Positions 14,615 through 22,015 are shown, counted from the stretch's first letter. The stretch is 24,315 nt of DNA from Brevundimonas sp. UBA5866 (GCF_002432125.1 NZ_DJFS01000077.1:1-24315); one strand, 5' to 3'. Numbers and translations: made by a program. The notes: generated by a model not told the origin, from the letters alone.

Positions 14615-15484
14615 ATGTCGGAATCTGCTCTTCAGGTGATTGCCCGCGGTCTGCGCACCCCGGCCGAGGCGGCGGCGGCGGCGATCGACGCCGACGTCCT
14701 GCTGGAAGGCGCGACCTATTCGATCCTCGAAGAGGATGAGGACAAGGGCATCTGGCGCATCGACGCCTTCCCCACCACCGACGAGGAAGCCAAGGGCATC
14801 GAGGCCCACATGCGCGCCGTCGAGGGTCTGGAAGTGATCGTCGAGAAACTGGCCGATGCGGACTGGCTGGCCATGAGCCTGTCGGGCCTGCCGCCGGTCG
14901 AGGCCGGTCGCTTCTTCGTTTACGGCGCGCACGATCAGGGCAAGATTCCCGAGGGCCGCGTGACTCTCAAGATCGACGCCGGTGCCGCCTTCGGTACGGG
15001 CCACCACGGCACCACCGTCGGCTGCCTCGAGGCGTTCGACGTACTGCTGGGCAAGGGCGAAACCTTTGAAAAGGTTCTGGACGTCGGCTGCGGCACGGGC
15101 GTTCTGGCCATCGCTGCGGCCAAGACCGGCACGCCGATCGCCGTCGGCACCGACATCGACGAGGCCTCGGCCCGCATCGCCAACGAAAACGCCGAGATCA
15201 ACGACGCCAAGTGCGAGTTCTATTTCGCCAGCGGCCTGAACGACGCCCGCGTCGCCCAGCACATGCCGTACGACCTGGTGTTCGCCAATATTCTGGCCGC
15301 TCCGCTGGTGGAACTGGCACCGGAAATCGCCCAGTCGCTGAAGAAGGGCGGCGTGGCCATCCTGTCGGGCCTGCTCAAGACGCAGGAAGAGCGCATCCTC
15401 GATGCCTATCGCCCGCTGGGTTTTGTGGTGGAACAGACCATCCACAACGACGCCTGGTCGGCCCTGCAGCTGCGCAAGGCCTAA
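14615..15484 (+). CDS. prmA: Ribosomal protein L11 methyltransferase
   Basis: PrmA trimethylates L11 using S-adenosylmethionine. The 289-residue product has an N-terminal substrate-recognition domain (about 1-90), then the PrmA signature AFGTGHHGTT (125-134), the SAM loop VLDVGCGTG (154-162), acidic GTDID (178-182) and motif IV NILA (225-228). The start at 14615 (MSESALQVIARG) follows TTTTTGGAA; the open frame continues upstream to 14141 but that part lies antisense to the Ala/Lys-rich gene and cannot be coding. A terminator begins 9 bases after the stop, so prmA is probably a single-gene unit. Confidence 0.93.
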   Translation: MSESALQVIARGLRTPAEAAAAAIDADVLLEGATYSILEEDEDKGIWRIDAFPTTDEEAKGIEAHMRAVEGLEVIVEKLADADWLAMSLSGLPPVEAGRFFVYGAHDQGKIPEGRVTLKIDAGAAFGTGHHGTTVGCLEAFDVLLGKGETFEKVLDVGCGTGVLAIAAAKTGTPIAVGTDIDEASARIANENAEINDAKCEFYFASGLNDARVAQHMPYDLVFANILAAPLVELAPEIAQSLKKGGVAILSGLLKTQEERILDAYRPLGFVVEQTIHNDAWSALQLRKA

Positions 15485-15492
15485 GGTTCTGG

Positions 15493-15518
15493 AACGGGGG
15501 ATTCGGCCCCCGTTTTTT
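15493..15518 (+). terminator. prmA terminator
   Basis: AACGGGGG (15493-15500) pairs with CCCCCGTT (15507-15514) around ATTCGG, followed by a run of six T. Confidence 0.9.
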
Positions 15519-15579
15519 ATTGGCTGAAAACCTGCCTTCGCCTCTGGAACCTGTCGTTCGGCAGGCGTAGTCATGGGGC

Positions 15580-17403
15580 ATGAGACAGCATTTCGACGAA
15601 ACCACCGATCCTTCGTTTGGCGCAAAGCACCTGCCGCTGGTGCGCGCGGAAATGGCAAGGCAGGGCCTCGACGGCCTGCTGGTCCCGCACGAGGACGAGC
15701 ACCAGAACGAATACCTGCCCGATGCGAACGAGCGTCTGGCGTGGGTGACGGGCTTTACCGGATCGGCGGGCGCGGGCGTGGTGCTGTCGGACAAGGCGGC
15801 GGTTTTCGTCGATGGCCGCTATACGGTTCAGGTCAAGGCCCAGACCGACGAGGCCCTGTTCGAGCGTGTGTCGCTGGCGGGGCTGAACGACTGGCTGTCG
15901 GCCAATGTGAAGTCCGGTCAGGTGATCGGCTATGATCCGCGTCTGCACAGCCCCGATGCGCTGACGGGCCTGCGTGCCGCCGTTGAAAAGGCCGGTGGTT
16001 CGCTGAAGGCAGTCGATGCCAATCCGATTGATCTGGCATGGACCGACCGCCCGAGCCAGCCGCAGGCACCCGTCGTGCCGCACCCCGAAGAATTCTCCGG
16101 TGAGAGCGCCGCGTCCAAGCGCGCCCGCATCGGCAAGGACATCGCCGCCAAGGGCGCGGACGCCGCTGTGCTGACCGCCCCGTCGTCGCTGGCATGGCTG
16201 TTCAACATCCGTGGCGGTGACGTGATCCGCTCGCCACTGCCGCTGGGGCAGGCGATCCTGCGCGCCGACGGTTCGGCTCGCGTCTTCCTCGATCCGGCCA
16301 AGGTGACCGAGGGTCTGCCCGCATGGCTGGGCAATGAGGTGACGCTGGAAGCGCCCGAAGCCCTGCCTGAAGCCCTCGCTTCGCTGTCAGGCCAGAAGGT
16401 GGTGATCGACCCGTCGATCTCCTCGGCCTTCTATTTCGAGGCGCTGGAACAGGCGGGAGCCACTATCGTCCGCGCCATGGACCCGTGCGCCATCCCGCGC
16501 GCCTGCAAGAACGAGGTCGAGATCGAGGGTAGCCGCCGCGCCCACATCCGTGACGGGGCCGCGCTGACGCGCTTCCTGCACTGGGTCGATACGGTCGCGC
16601 AGAAGGAACTGCCCGACGAGCGCGGCGTAGTCGAAGCGCTTGAGCGTTTCCGCGAGGCGACGGGCGAGCTGAAAGACCTGTCGTTCGACACCATCGCCGG
16701 TGTCGCCGCCAACGGTGCCCTGCCGCACTACAAGCCGGTTGGGGCCAAGATCCGCAAGATGGAGCAGGGCAGCCTGCTGCTGGTGGACGGCGGCGGCCAG
16801 TATCTGGACGGCACGACCGACGTCACCCGCACCATGGCCATCGGTGAAGGCACGGACGAACAGCGCCGCATGTTCACGCTGGTTCTCAAGGGCCACATCG
16901 CCATGGCGACCATCCGCTTCCCGCAGGGCGTTTCGGGCATGCATCTGGATGCCATTGCTCGCCAGCATCTGTGGAATGCCGGCTTTGACTATGACCACGG
17001 CACGGGCCACGGCGTCGGCTCATACCTCGGCGTCCACGAAGGTCCGCAGCGCATCGCCAACTGGGGCACGACCCAGCCGCTGCTGACCGGCATGATCCTG
17101 TCGAACGAGCCGGGCTATTATCGCGAAGGCGAGTGGGGCATCCGTATCGAGACGCTTCAGGTCGTCACCGCGCCGTCGGTGCCGGAAGGCGGCGAGCGTG
17201 CCTTCCACGGTTTCGAGCAGCTGACGCTGGCCCCGCTGGACCGCAAGCTGATCGATGTGAACCTGCTGACCCCGCAGGAGCGCCAGTATGTTGACGACTA
17301 TCACGCCGAGGTTCTGGCCAAGGTCGGTCCGCTGCTGGCCGAGGGCGTGCAGAAGGACGAGGCCGCGCTGGCGTGGCTGAAAGAGCAGACGCGTCCGCTG
17401 TAA
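15580..17403 (+). CDS. Xaa-Pro aminopeptidase (M24B, aminopeptidase P)
   Basis: This enzyme removes an N-terminal residue next to proline. At 607 residues it is the long three-domain form: two creatinase-like N-terminal domains (about 10-155 and 170-310, with FVDGRYT at 76-82) and a C-terminal pita-bread domain. The two-metal site is complete: D403 (LLVDGGGQYLDG), D414 (TTDVTR), H477 (GTGHGVG), E510 (LSNEPGYY) and E524 (RIET). Substrate-binding HYKP is at 383-386. It is a cytosolic enzyme, as no signal peptide is present. Three bases separate its stop from lrgA, so it heads an operon with lrgA and lrgB. Confidence 0.93.
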   Translation: MRQHFDETTDPSFGAKHLPLVRAEMARQGLDGLLVPHEDEHQNEYLPDANERLAWVTGFTGSAGAGVVLSDKAAVFVDGRYTVQVKAQTDEALFERVSLAGLNDWLSANVKSGQVIGYDPRLHSPDALTGLRAAVEKAGGSLKAVDANPIDLAWTDRPSQPQAPVVPHPEEFSGESAASKRARIGKDIAAKGADAAVLTAPSSLAWLFNIRGGDVIRSPLPLGQAILRADGSARVFLDPAKVTEGLPAWLGNEVTLEAPEALPEALASLSGQKVVIDPSISSAFYFEALEQAGATIVRAMDPCAIPRACKNEVEIEGSRRAHIRDGAALTRFLHWVDTVAQKELPDERGVVEALERFREATGELKDLSFDTIAGVAANGALPHYKPVGAKIRKMEQGSLLLVDGGGQYLDGTTDVTRTMAIGEGTDEQRRMFTLVLKGHIAMATIRFPQGVSGMHLDAIARQHLWNAGFDYDHGTGHGVGSYLGVHEGPQRIANWGTTQPLLTGMILSNEPGYYREGEWGIRIETLQVVTAPSVPEGGERAFHGFEQLTLAPLDRKLIDVNLLTPQERQYVDDYHAEVLAKVGPLLAEGVQKDEAALAWLKEQTRPL

Positions 17404-17406
17404 CCG

Positions 17407-17784
17407 ATGCTCTCAGCCATAGCCCTTTTGCTGGCCTGCCAACTGGCGGGCGAGGCGGCCCATCGGTTCCTCGGCGTGCCGATACCGGGGGCGGTCATCG
17501 GCATGGGGCTGTTGCTGGCCTATCTGGGGCTTGTGCGTCGTGAGCGCCCGTCACTGGAAGCGGTGACGGGCTGGCTGACGACGCATATGGCCATCCTGTT
17601 TGTCCCCGCCGCGGTGGGGGTGATGCAGGAATGGCCGATCCTTAAGGCGCACGGGCTGGCGATCGTGCTGGCGACGGTGGTGTCCACGGTGCTGACGATG
17701 GCCGTGACGGCACTGGTGTTCGTATGGGCCATACGCCGATTCAAGCCTGACGAGGGCGGAGCGGAGGAAGGCAGAGTGCCATGA
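17407..17784 (+). CDS. lrgA: CidA/LrgA family membrane protein
   Basis: A 125-residue inner-membrane protein with about four helices. Marks: LLLACQLAGE at the start, the VPIPGAVIGMGLLL segment (24-37) and THMAILFVPAAVGVM (about 59-73), the latter two strongly conserved in CidA/LrgA proteins, which are holin-like and linked to control of murein hydrolases, lysis, and pyruvate or overflow metabolism in other bacteria. Its stop overlaps the lrgB start by four bases (ATGA), and it follows the aminopeptidase by three bases. The split between lrgA and cidA names is by convention only. Confidence 0.88.
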   Translation: MLSAIALLLACQLAGEAAHRFLGVPIPGAVIGMGLLLAYLGLVRRERPSLEAVTGWLTTHMAILFVPAAVGVMQEWPILKAHGLAIVLATVVSTVLTMAVTALVFVWAIRRFKPDEGGAEEGRVP

Positions 17785-18470
17785 ACGATCCCTTCGTGAC
17801 CCTGTTATGGATGACCGCGACCCTTGTGGTCTTTGCGGGATTTGACCGTCTGTCAAAGCGGTTCGGCCGTCCGCCCCTGCTGCATCCGGTGCTGTGGTCG
17901 GTTCCTGTGTTGATCGCGGCCCTGTGGTCGACGCGCACACCCTATGCCGTCTATGCCGATGCGACCCGTTCCATCACCTTCCTGCTGGGTCCGGCGGTGG
18001 TCTGTATGGCCGTTCCGATCTGGGCACAGCGGGCGACCATCCGCCGGTTGGCGCTGCCTCTGGCGCTGGCTCTCATGGCAGGATCTCTGACGGCTATCGT
18101 TTCGGCTGTAGGGATCGTCTGGGTTTTAGGCGCGCCCGGGGCCGTAATGGCCAGTATGGCACCGCGCGCGGCGACATCGCCCGTCGGCATGGCGGTGGCT
18201 GAAACGCTTGGCGGCATTCCGGCGCTGGCGGCGGTGATTATCGTGTTTTCCGGCGTGCTGGGGGCCATGATCGCCACGCCCTTGATGAACGCCATGAGGA
18301 TGCGGGACTATCGGGTTCGCGGCTTTGCCGTCGGAGTCTCGGCCCACGGCGTCGGCTCGGCCCGGGCCTTTCAGGTCAGCGATGTGGCCGGGGCCTATGC
18401 GGGGCTGGGCATGGCGCTGAATGCGGTCATGACGGCGGCACTGCTGTCGATCATCGTCGGCTTGATATGA
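17781..18470 (+). CDS. lrgB: LrgB family membrane protein
   Basis: A 229-residue polytopic membrane protein, the usual partner of LrgA/CidA. RSITFLLGPAVVCMAVPIWAQ (about 62-82), APRAATSPVGMAVAETLGGIPAL (about 127-149) and FAVGVSAHGVGSARAF (about 182-197) with the closing EG/DVAGAYAGLGMALN are the conserved LrgB features. Overlap of four bases with lrgA supports coupled translation and a two-part complex in the inner membrane. Exact transport function is unsettled in the family; pyruvate uptake has been shown for some. Confidence 0.92.
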   Translation: MNDPFVTLLWMTATLVVFAGFDRLSKRFGRPPLLHPVLWSVPVLIAALWSTRTPYAVYADATRSITFLLGPAVVCMAVPIWAQRATIRRLALPLALALMAGSLTAIVSAVGIVWVLGAPGAVMASMAPRAATSPVGMAVAETLGGIPALAAVIIVFSGVLGAMIATPLMNAMRMRDYRVRGFAVGVSAHGVGSARAFQVSDVAGAYAGLGMALNAVMTAALLSIIVGLI

Positions 18471-18476
18471 GGCCAT

Positions 18477-18507
18477 AAAAAGCCCCCGTGGATTACTCCA
18501 CGAGGGC
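18477..18507. terminator. Terminator between lrgB and DUF2147 gene
   Basis: GCCC, one mismatch, CGTGGA (18482-18492) pairs with TCCACG, mismatch, GGGC (18497-18507) around TTAC. Read on the minus strand it is followed by TTTTT (18481-18477), so it mainly ends the DUF2147 transcript, and it can block lrgB read-through. Confidence 0.8.
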
Positions 18508-18536
18508 CTTCGGCATTTTTCCTGAGAGGAAAAGCC

Positions 18537-18959
18537 TTATTGGACGCGGGTCCAGGTCTGGGTCTTGCACAGCGGGGCGACGATGCAGCCGCGCAGACGC
18601 AGGGTGTTGTCATTGGTCATGGTGATGGTGCCGCGATAGGTGCCGCCATCCTCGGGGTTATAGACCGAGCCGCCGCGCCATTCGGTCGGACCGCCGGTGA
18701 AGCCGGACAGCATGCGAAGGCCGCGCAGGGTGCGACCGCGCTGGGCCTCGTCCTTGTTCTTGACATCCAGCTGGCCCGGATTTGCGCGGATGGCCGCCGA
18801 AGTGACCAGAGTGCCGCACAGGGCATTGCCGCAACGCTCGATGCGGACCTGGCCGCCGTTGGTCGGGGTCTGCCACAGACCGGTCGGATCACCCGCCAGA
18901 GCGGGGGCGGCGAGGACGGAGGCGGCCAGAACAGCGGCGGCGAAAATCTTGGTCTTCAT
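18537..18959 (-). CDS. DUF2147 family exported protein
   Basis: A 140-residue protein starting MKTKIFAAAVLAASVL with a signal peptide cut after ALA at about 22. The mature part GLWQTPTNGGQVRIERCGNALCG, then LDVKNKDEAQRGRTLRGLRML and GSVYNPEDGGTYRG, matches DUF2147, a small lipocalin-like beta-barrel family exported to the periplasm. Two cysteine pairs could form disulfides. I choose ATG 18959 because GGGAG stands eight bases before it; a GTG at 18968 is in frame but sits on the ribosome site. Function unknown. The 123-base region upstream holds its promoter; no exact boxes are claimed. Confidence 0.86.
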   Translation of the reverse strand: MKTKIFAAAVLAASVLAAPALAGDPTGLWQTPTNGGQVRIERCGNALCGTLVTSAAIRANPGQLDVKNKDEAQRGRTLRGLRMLSGFTGGPTEWRGGSVYNPEDGGTYRGTITMTNDNTLRLRGCIVAPLCKTQTWTRVQ

Positions 18960-19082
18960 GGTGTTCACTCCCAGATCGGATCACGGGGAGAAGGATCCGT
19001 TAGCACGCAAGGTGATCCCGGAATGCGATATAAACAAGACCTAAAATCGCGCTGTTTTATGTTTTGAAAACCGTACCTTACG

Positions 19083-19979
19083 TCAAGATTTGACGGTAAT
19101 CAGGTCCATGAAGTCGGCTTCGGAAAGCAGCTTCAACCCCAGATGGCGGGCGCGGTCCAGTTTCGAGCCCGCCCCGTTGCCGACCACAACCCAGTCGGTT
19201 TTGGCATTGACCGAAGCCATGACACGCGCACCGAAACGTCCTGCAATTTCCTGGGCTTCGGACCGAGAGAAGCGTGACAGTTGGCCCGAGAATACCACCC
19301 GCTTGCCCTGCATCGACAAGGGCATGCCGGGAACCGGACGGAACACATCGGAATAGGGTTTGGCGTTCGCGATAGAGCGGGCGCGGGCCTGACGCGGGGC
19401 CGAACAGGCCGAATAGCCCGCCGAACTCATGCGACCGATGCCGACCTGCGTGATCTTGGCCAGCTCGTGCAGGTTCGTCGCCTCGCGCAGACGCATGGCC
19501 GCCAGCGCGACCTCGGCGCAGACATAGGCATCCTCGCCGGCGTCGTGGTGTTTGAACGCTATGCCCAGATGGTCACCAAGGGCGTTCAGACGCGCCGTCC
19601 CCAGTTCGGCCCAGACCCGCTGCGCCACCTTGACGGTGCAGAGATAGTCGAACTCGGGATAGGACAGCGAATAGGCGTCGCAACTGGCGCGCACCACGCT
19701 CATGTCAAAGCCCGCATTGTGAGCCAGCACCATGTCACAGGTGCCGATCCGTTCGCGCAGCGAGGCCAGAACGTCGGGGAACTCCGGCGAATCCTCGACC
19801 ATGTCGGGGGTGATGCCGTGAATGCGGATGTTCACCGGCGCGAACCGCATTTCCGGCGGTCGGATCAGATGGGTCTCGCGATCCACCACGCGACCGTCCT
19901 CAATCCACGCCAGACCGATCGAGCATGCGCTGGCGCGACGCTCGTTGGCGGTTTCAAAGTCGATGGCGACGGCACGCAT
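19083..19979 (-). CDS. DEDDh 3'-5' exonuclease with C-terminal BRCT domain
   Basis: The 298-residue product has a DnaQ-like exonuclease domain (about 1-165). The catalytic set is D7 and E9 in AIDFETAN, D92 in HNAGFD, and H145/D150 in HDAGED, which makes it the DEDDh class. A BRCT domain fills about 223-298 (GKRVVFSGQLSRFS then KTDWVVVGNGAGSKL). A linker rich in Ser/Ala/Arg joins them. The BRCT is close in sequence to the LigA BRCT encoded 17 bases upstream (26 of 54 positions identical by eye), which suggests local duplication. The likely role is DNA end trimming or proofreading coupled to ligase or to DNA breaks; this is inference. The stop lies in a small inverted repeat (CGTCAA/TTGACG). 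Confidence 0.87.
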   Translation of the reverse strand: MRAVAIDFETANERRASACSIGLAWIEDGRVVDRETHLIRPPEMRFAPVNIRIHGITPDMVEDSPEFPDVLASLRERIGTCDMVLAHNAGFDMSVVRASCDAYSLSYPEFDYLCTVKVAQRVWAELGTARLNALGDHLGIAFKHHDAGEDAYVCAEVALAAMRLREATNLHELAKITQVGIGRMSSAGYSACSAPRQARARSIANAKPYSDVFRPVPGMPLSMQGKRVVFSGQLSRFSRSEAQEIAGRFGARVMASVNAKTDWVVVGNGAGSKLDRARHLGLKLLSEADFMDLITVKS

Positions 19980-19996
19980 AGCTCAACCCCGATAGA

Positions 19997-20164
19997 TCAC
20001 CCGATGAGGGCGAGCCATTCGTCCTCGGTCAGAACCTTGACCCCGTGCTTCTCCGCATCCTTCAATTTGGAACCTGCACCGGGACCGGCGACCAAATAAT
20101 CCGTTTTTTTGGAAACGGAACCCGAGACTTTTGCCCCAAGGCTTTCGGCGCGGGCCTTGGCCTC
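19997..20164 (-). other. ligA: C-terminal fragment of NAD-dependent DNA ligase (BRCT)
   Basis: The last about 50 residues before the stop at 19997 (SLGAKVSGSVSKKTDYLV, GPGAGSKL, EKHGVKVLTEDEW) are the second half of a LigA BRCT domain. Codons here are less G/C-ending (AAA, GCA, GGG, CTT) than in the peptidase part. The remaining over 90 percent of ligA is missing because the sequence changes origin at about 20,150. In the native genome the full ligA would lie here, ahead of the exonuclease-BRCT gene. Confidence 0.85.
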
Positions 20165-20929
20165 GCTGATGCGGGTGGTGGTGACCGGGTGGGTCTGCAG
20201 GAAGTCCGGGACGCTGTAGCCCCCCTGGTTGCCACGCATCGAGGCGGACATGCGCTCGAAGAAGCCGGCCATGGCATCCACGTCATAGCCGCTGCGGGCC
20301 AGGGTGCGGATGCCCAGGCGGTCGGCCTCGGATTCGTTGGAGCGGGTGTAATTGATCTGGCGCTGCTGCATCAACCCCATGCCCGAAGTGATCGCGGCCA
20401 TGGTGGCGTCACCGGAGGAGTTGCCGCCGGCCTGCTGCGCGGCCACGATCGCGGCAAGCATGCCGAGCAGGATCGGGATCTGGTCGCGCTGTGCGCGCTC
20501 GACGCCGCGCAGCACGTGCTGCTGGGTGACGTGGGCGATTTCGTGGGACAGCACCGCGGCGACCTCGTCCTCGCGCTCGGCGGTCAGTACCAGGCCCGCA
20601 TTGACCCCGATGTAACCGCCCAGGGTCGCGAAGGCATTGATCTGCCGGTCCTTGAGCATGAAGAAGGTGTAGGACTGGCGTGGCTGGGCGCTGTTGGAGC
20701 CCAGCCGGGCGCCCATGGTCTGCAGCCAGTCATCGACCAGCGGGTCATCGAGCAGGTACCCATAGTTGCGCAGTTCGCGCAGCATCATCCCGCCGTATTC
20801 GGCCTGCCGTGCCGGGGTCAGCAGCTCGCCGGCCGAAGAACCGATGTCCGGCAGCTTGCTTTCCTGGGCCCCGGCCAGCGGTACGGCCAGGGCCAGGGTC
20901 AAGGCGGCAGAGAGCAGCAGAGGGCGCAA
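19997..20929 (-). CDS. Chimeric ORF: M48 zinc peptidase N-terminus joined to LigA BRCT tail
   Basis: Starts at TTG 20929 with a strong AGGAG six bases before it. Residues 1-22 are a signal peptide (MRPLLLSAALTLALAV, cut near AGAQ). Residues about 35-255 are an M48 metalloprotease of the BepA type: zinc ligands H129 and H133 in SHEIAH and E201 in NESEADRLG, a YTFFMLKDRQINAFA strand and GYIGVNAGL. Typical proteins are about 500 residues with TPR repeats after residue 250, all absent here. From residue about 256 the sequence turns into EAKARAESLGAKVSGSV and GAGSKLKDAEK, the BRCT end of LigA, and stops at LALIG. It therefore cannot be a functional gene of either kind. The native form would assemble or quality-check outer-membrane proteins in the periplasm. 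Confidence 0.9.
   Translation of the reverse strand: MRPLLLSAALTLALAVPLAGAQESKLPDIGSSAGELLTPARQAEYGGMMLRELRNYGYLLDDPLVDDWLQTMGARLGSNSAQPRQSYTFFMLKDRQINAFATLGGYIGVNAGLVLTAEREDEVAAVLSHEIAHVTQQHVLRGVERAQRDQIPILLGMLAAIVAAQQAGGNSSGDATMAAITSGMGLMQQRQINYTRSNESEADRLGIRTLARSGYDVDAMAGFFERMSASMRGNQGGYSVPDFLQTHPVTTTRISEAKARAESLGAKVSGSVSKKTDYLVAGPGAGSKLKDAEKHGVKVLTEDEWLALIG
20144..20164. other. Chimera junction between two genomes
   Basis: The minus-strand codons for EAKARAE (residues 256-262) can belong to either parent: ISEAKARAE ends the peptidase part, EAKARAESLGAKV begins the LigA part. The about 20 shared bases, read on the minus strand, are GAGGCCAAGGCCCGCGCCGA. Left of this point all genes look alphaproteobacterial; right of it all look Stenotrophomonas-like. 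Confidence 0.85.
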
Positions 20930-21070
20930 ACGGAGCTCCTGGGGGAAGGCGGACGACAGCGTGACAGGGCCAGTGCAACCTGCAGTTAAACCACAGTGTT
21001 GCGACGGTGACGTGGAAAATCCAGCGGACCGCTACCATATACAGACCAACGTTCCGCTGTGGAGTTTCCC

Positions 21071-21370
21071 GTGAGCCAAGATGCTGTTTCCACCCCCGGT
21101 GGCGCTCCCGCCATCACCATCTACTCGACCGCGGTGTGCCCGTACTGCGTGGCCGCCAAGAACTTCCTGAAGAGCAAGGGCCGCGACTGGACGGAGGTCC
21201 GGATCGACCTGGACCCTGTCGAGCGCGAGAAGATGATGGCCAAGACCCGCCGCACCAGCGTGCCGCAGATCTTCGTCGGTGAGGTCCATGTGGGCGGCTA
21301 CGACGACATGATGGCGCTGCACCGTGCTGGCAAGCTGGAGCCGTTGCTGGCCGGGCAGGACCCGGCATGA
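21071..21370 (+). CDS. grxC: Glutaredoxin 3
   Basis: A 99-residue thioredoxin-fold protein with the CPYC redox centre at 23-26 (TIYSTAVCPYC), the cis-proline in TSVPQIFVG and the glutathione-binding GGYDDM. It reduces protein disulfides and glutathione mixed disulfides in the cytosol. I start at GTG 21071 because TGGAG is six bases before it; GTG 21059 is in frame but has no ribosome site. The N-terminal dozen residues are an unstructured extension. The next gene overlaps its stop by four bases. Confidence 0.93.
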   Translation: MSQDAVSTPGGAPAITIYSTAVCPYCVAAKNFLKSKGRDWTEVRIDLDPVEREKMMAKTRRTSVPQIFVGEVHVGGYDDMMALHRAGKLEPLLAGQDPA

Positions 21371-21759
21371 GCGCGGCCGACGACGGCAGCAAGGACCGTA
21401 TCGCCGAATTCACCGAGTTCCGCCAGCGCATGAATCAGCGCATCCTGGGCGAACCCAACCAGGTCGTGCGCCGCTTCTTCGCGCTGGACACCCAGACCTA
21501 CCAGGCCGGCGCGCTGGATGTGAAGACCAAGGAGCTGCTGGGCCTGGTCGCCTCGATGGTGCTGCGCTGCGATGACTGCATCAGCTACCACGTGGCCCAG
21601 TGCAAGGACGCCGGCGTGACCCGTGAGGAGTTCTTCGAGACCTTCTCGGTCGGCCTGGTGGTCGGCGGCTCGATCGTGATCCCGCACCTGCGCCGCGCGG
21701 TCGATTTCCTGGACCAGCTCGAAGGCGGTGCCGAAGCGCCGGCCGTTCACGAGCATTGA
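21367..21759 (+). CDS. Carboxymuconolactone decarboxylase (AhpD-like) family protein
   Basis: A 130-residue helical protein of the CMD family. The VLRCDDCISYHV segment holds C68, C71 and H75, the CxxC..H arrangement of AhpD-type peroxidase-linked disulfide reductases. The family also includes decarboxylases, but this CxxC speaks for a redox role. It overlaps grxC by four bases (ATGA), so glutaredoxin and this protein are translationally linked and may act on a common peroxide or thiol pathway (inference). GTREEF and VGLVVGGSIVIPHLRRAVD complete the domain. Confidence 0.88.
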   Translation: MSAADDGSKDRIAEFTEFRQRMNQRILGEPNQVVRRFFALDTQTYQAGALDVKTKELLGLVASMVLRCDDCISYHVAQCKDAGVTREEFFETFSVGLVVGGSIVIPHLRRAVDFLDQLEGGAEAPAVHEH

Positions 21760-21763
21760 GGTC

Positions 21764-21780
21764 GGGGCCGACCCGGCCCC
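21764..21780 (+). terminator. Possible terminator hairpin after the CMD gene
   Basis: GGGGCC (21764-21769) and GGCCCC (21775-21780) pair around GACCC, just after the stop. No T-run; short stem. Confidence 0.4.
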
Positions 21781-21786
21781 ACCGAG

Positions 21787-21809
21787 GTAGAGCCGACCGT
21801 TGGTCGGCT
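21787..21809 (+). repeat. SMAG-like REP repeat 1
   Basis: GTAG followed by an exact 8-pair stem AGCCGACC-GTT-GGTCGGCT. GTAG-tipped stem-loops of this size are the SMAG family described in Stenotrophomonas maltophilia. Part of a 406-base gene-free stretch (21760-22165) that also holds repeats 2 and 3 and the icd leader. Confidence 0.8.
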
Positions 21810-21870
21810 GCTTGGGCGCCCCGACGATATCGGCGCCCGGCAGTGCGCTGTTCATGTTCTAGATCCCGTT

Positions 21871-21895
21871 CCACCGACCAACGGTCGGTGGCTAC
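21871..21895 (-). repeat. SMAG-like REP repeat 2
   Basis: Reads on the minus strand as GTAG then CCACCGACC-GTT-GGTCGGTGG (9-pair stem). It is inverted relative to repeat 1, 61 bases away, forming the head-to-head dimer arrangement common for REP elements. Confidence 0.8.
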
Positions 21896-21920
21896 CCCGT
21901 CGTTCAGCCCACCCCTGGTT

Positions 21921-21942
21921 GCCGGCCAGCGGCCGGCACTAC
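21921..21942 (-). repeat. SMAG-like REP repeat 3
   Basis: Minus-strand GTAG, T, then GCCGGCC-GCT-GGCCGGC (7-pair stem). Its stem differs from repeats 1 and 2 while GTAG is kept, as expected for SMAG subfamilies. Confidence 0.75.
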
Positions 21943-22015
21943 CGATCGCGTGTCTTGAGCACAGCCCCCTTCTGTTGATGGCGGCGCGCCAACGGCGCGG
22001 GGAGAGGGGGAATGC

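Noticed and set aside
13863..14639. Gly/Arg/Cys-rich 258-codon plus-strand ORF
   Set aside because: A direct reflection of Ala/Lys codon repeats on the other strand.
18960..19082. Small RNA or extra gene in the gap before the DUF2147 gene
   Set aside because: Only A/T-rich promoter-like sequence and a small repeat at the exonuclease stop; no convincing stem with T-run and no frame with a ribosome site.
19997..20929. A genuine new fusion protein linking a protease to a ligase domain
   Set aside because: A signal peptide ahead of a BRCT makes no biological sense, both parents are truncated, and the flanks differ in taxonomy; an assembly chimera explains all of it.
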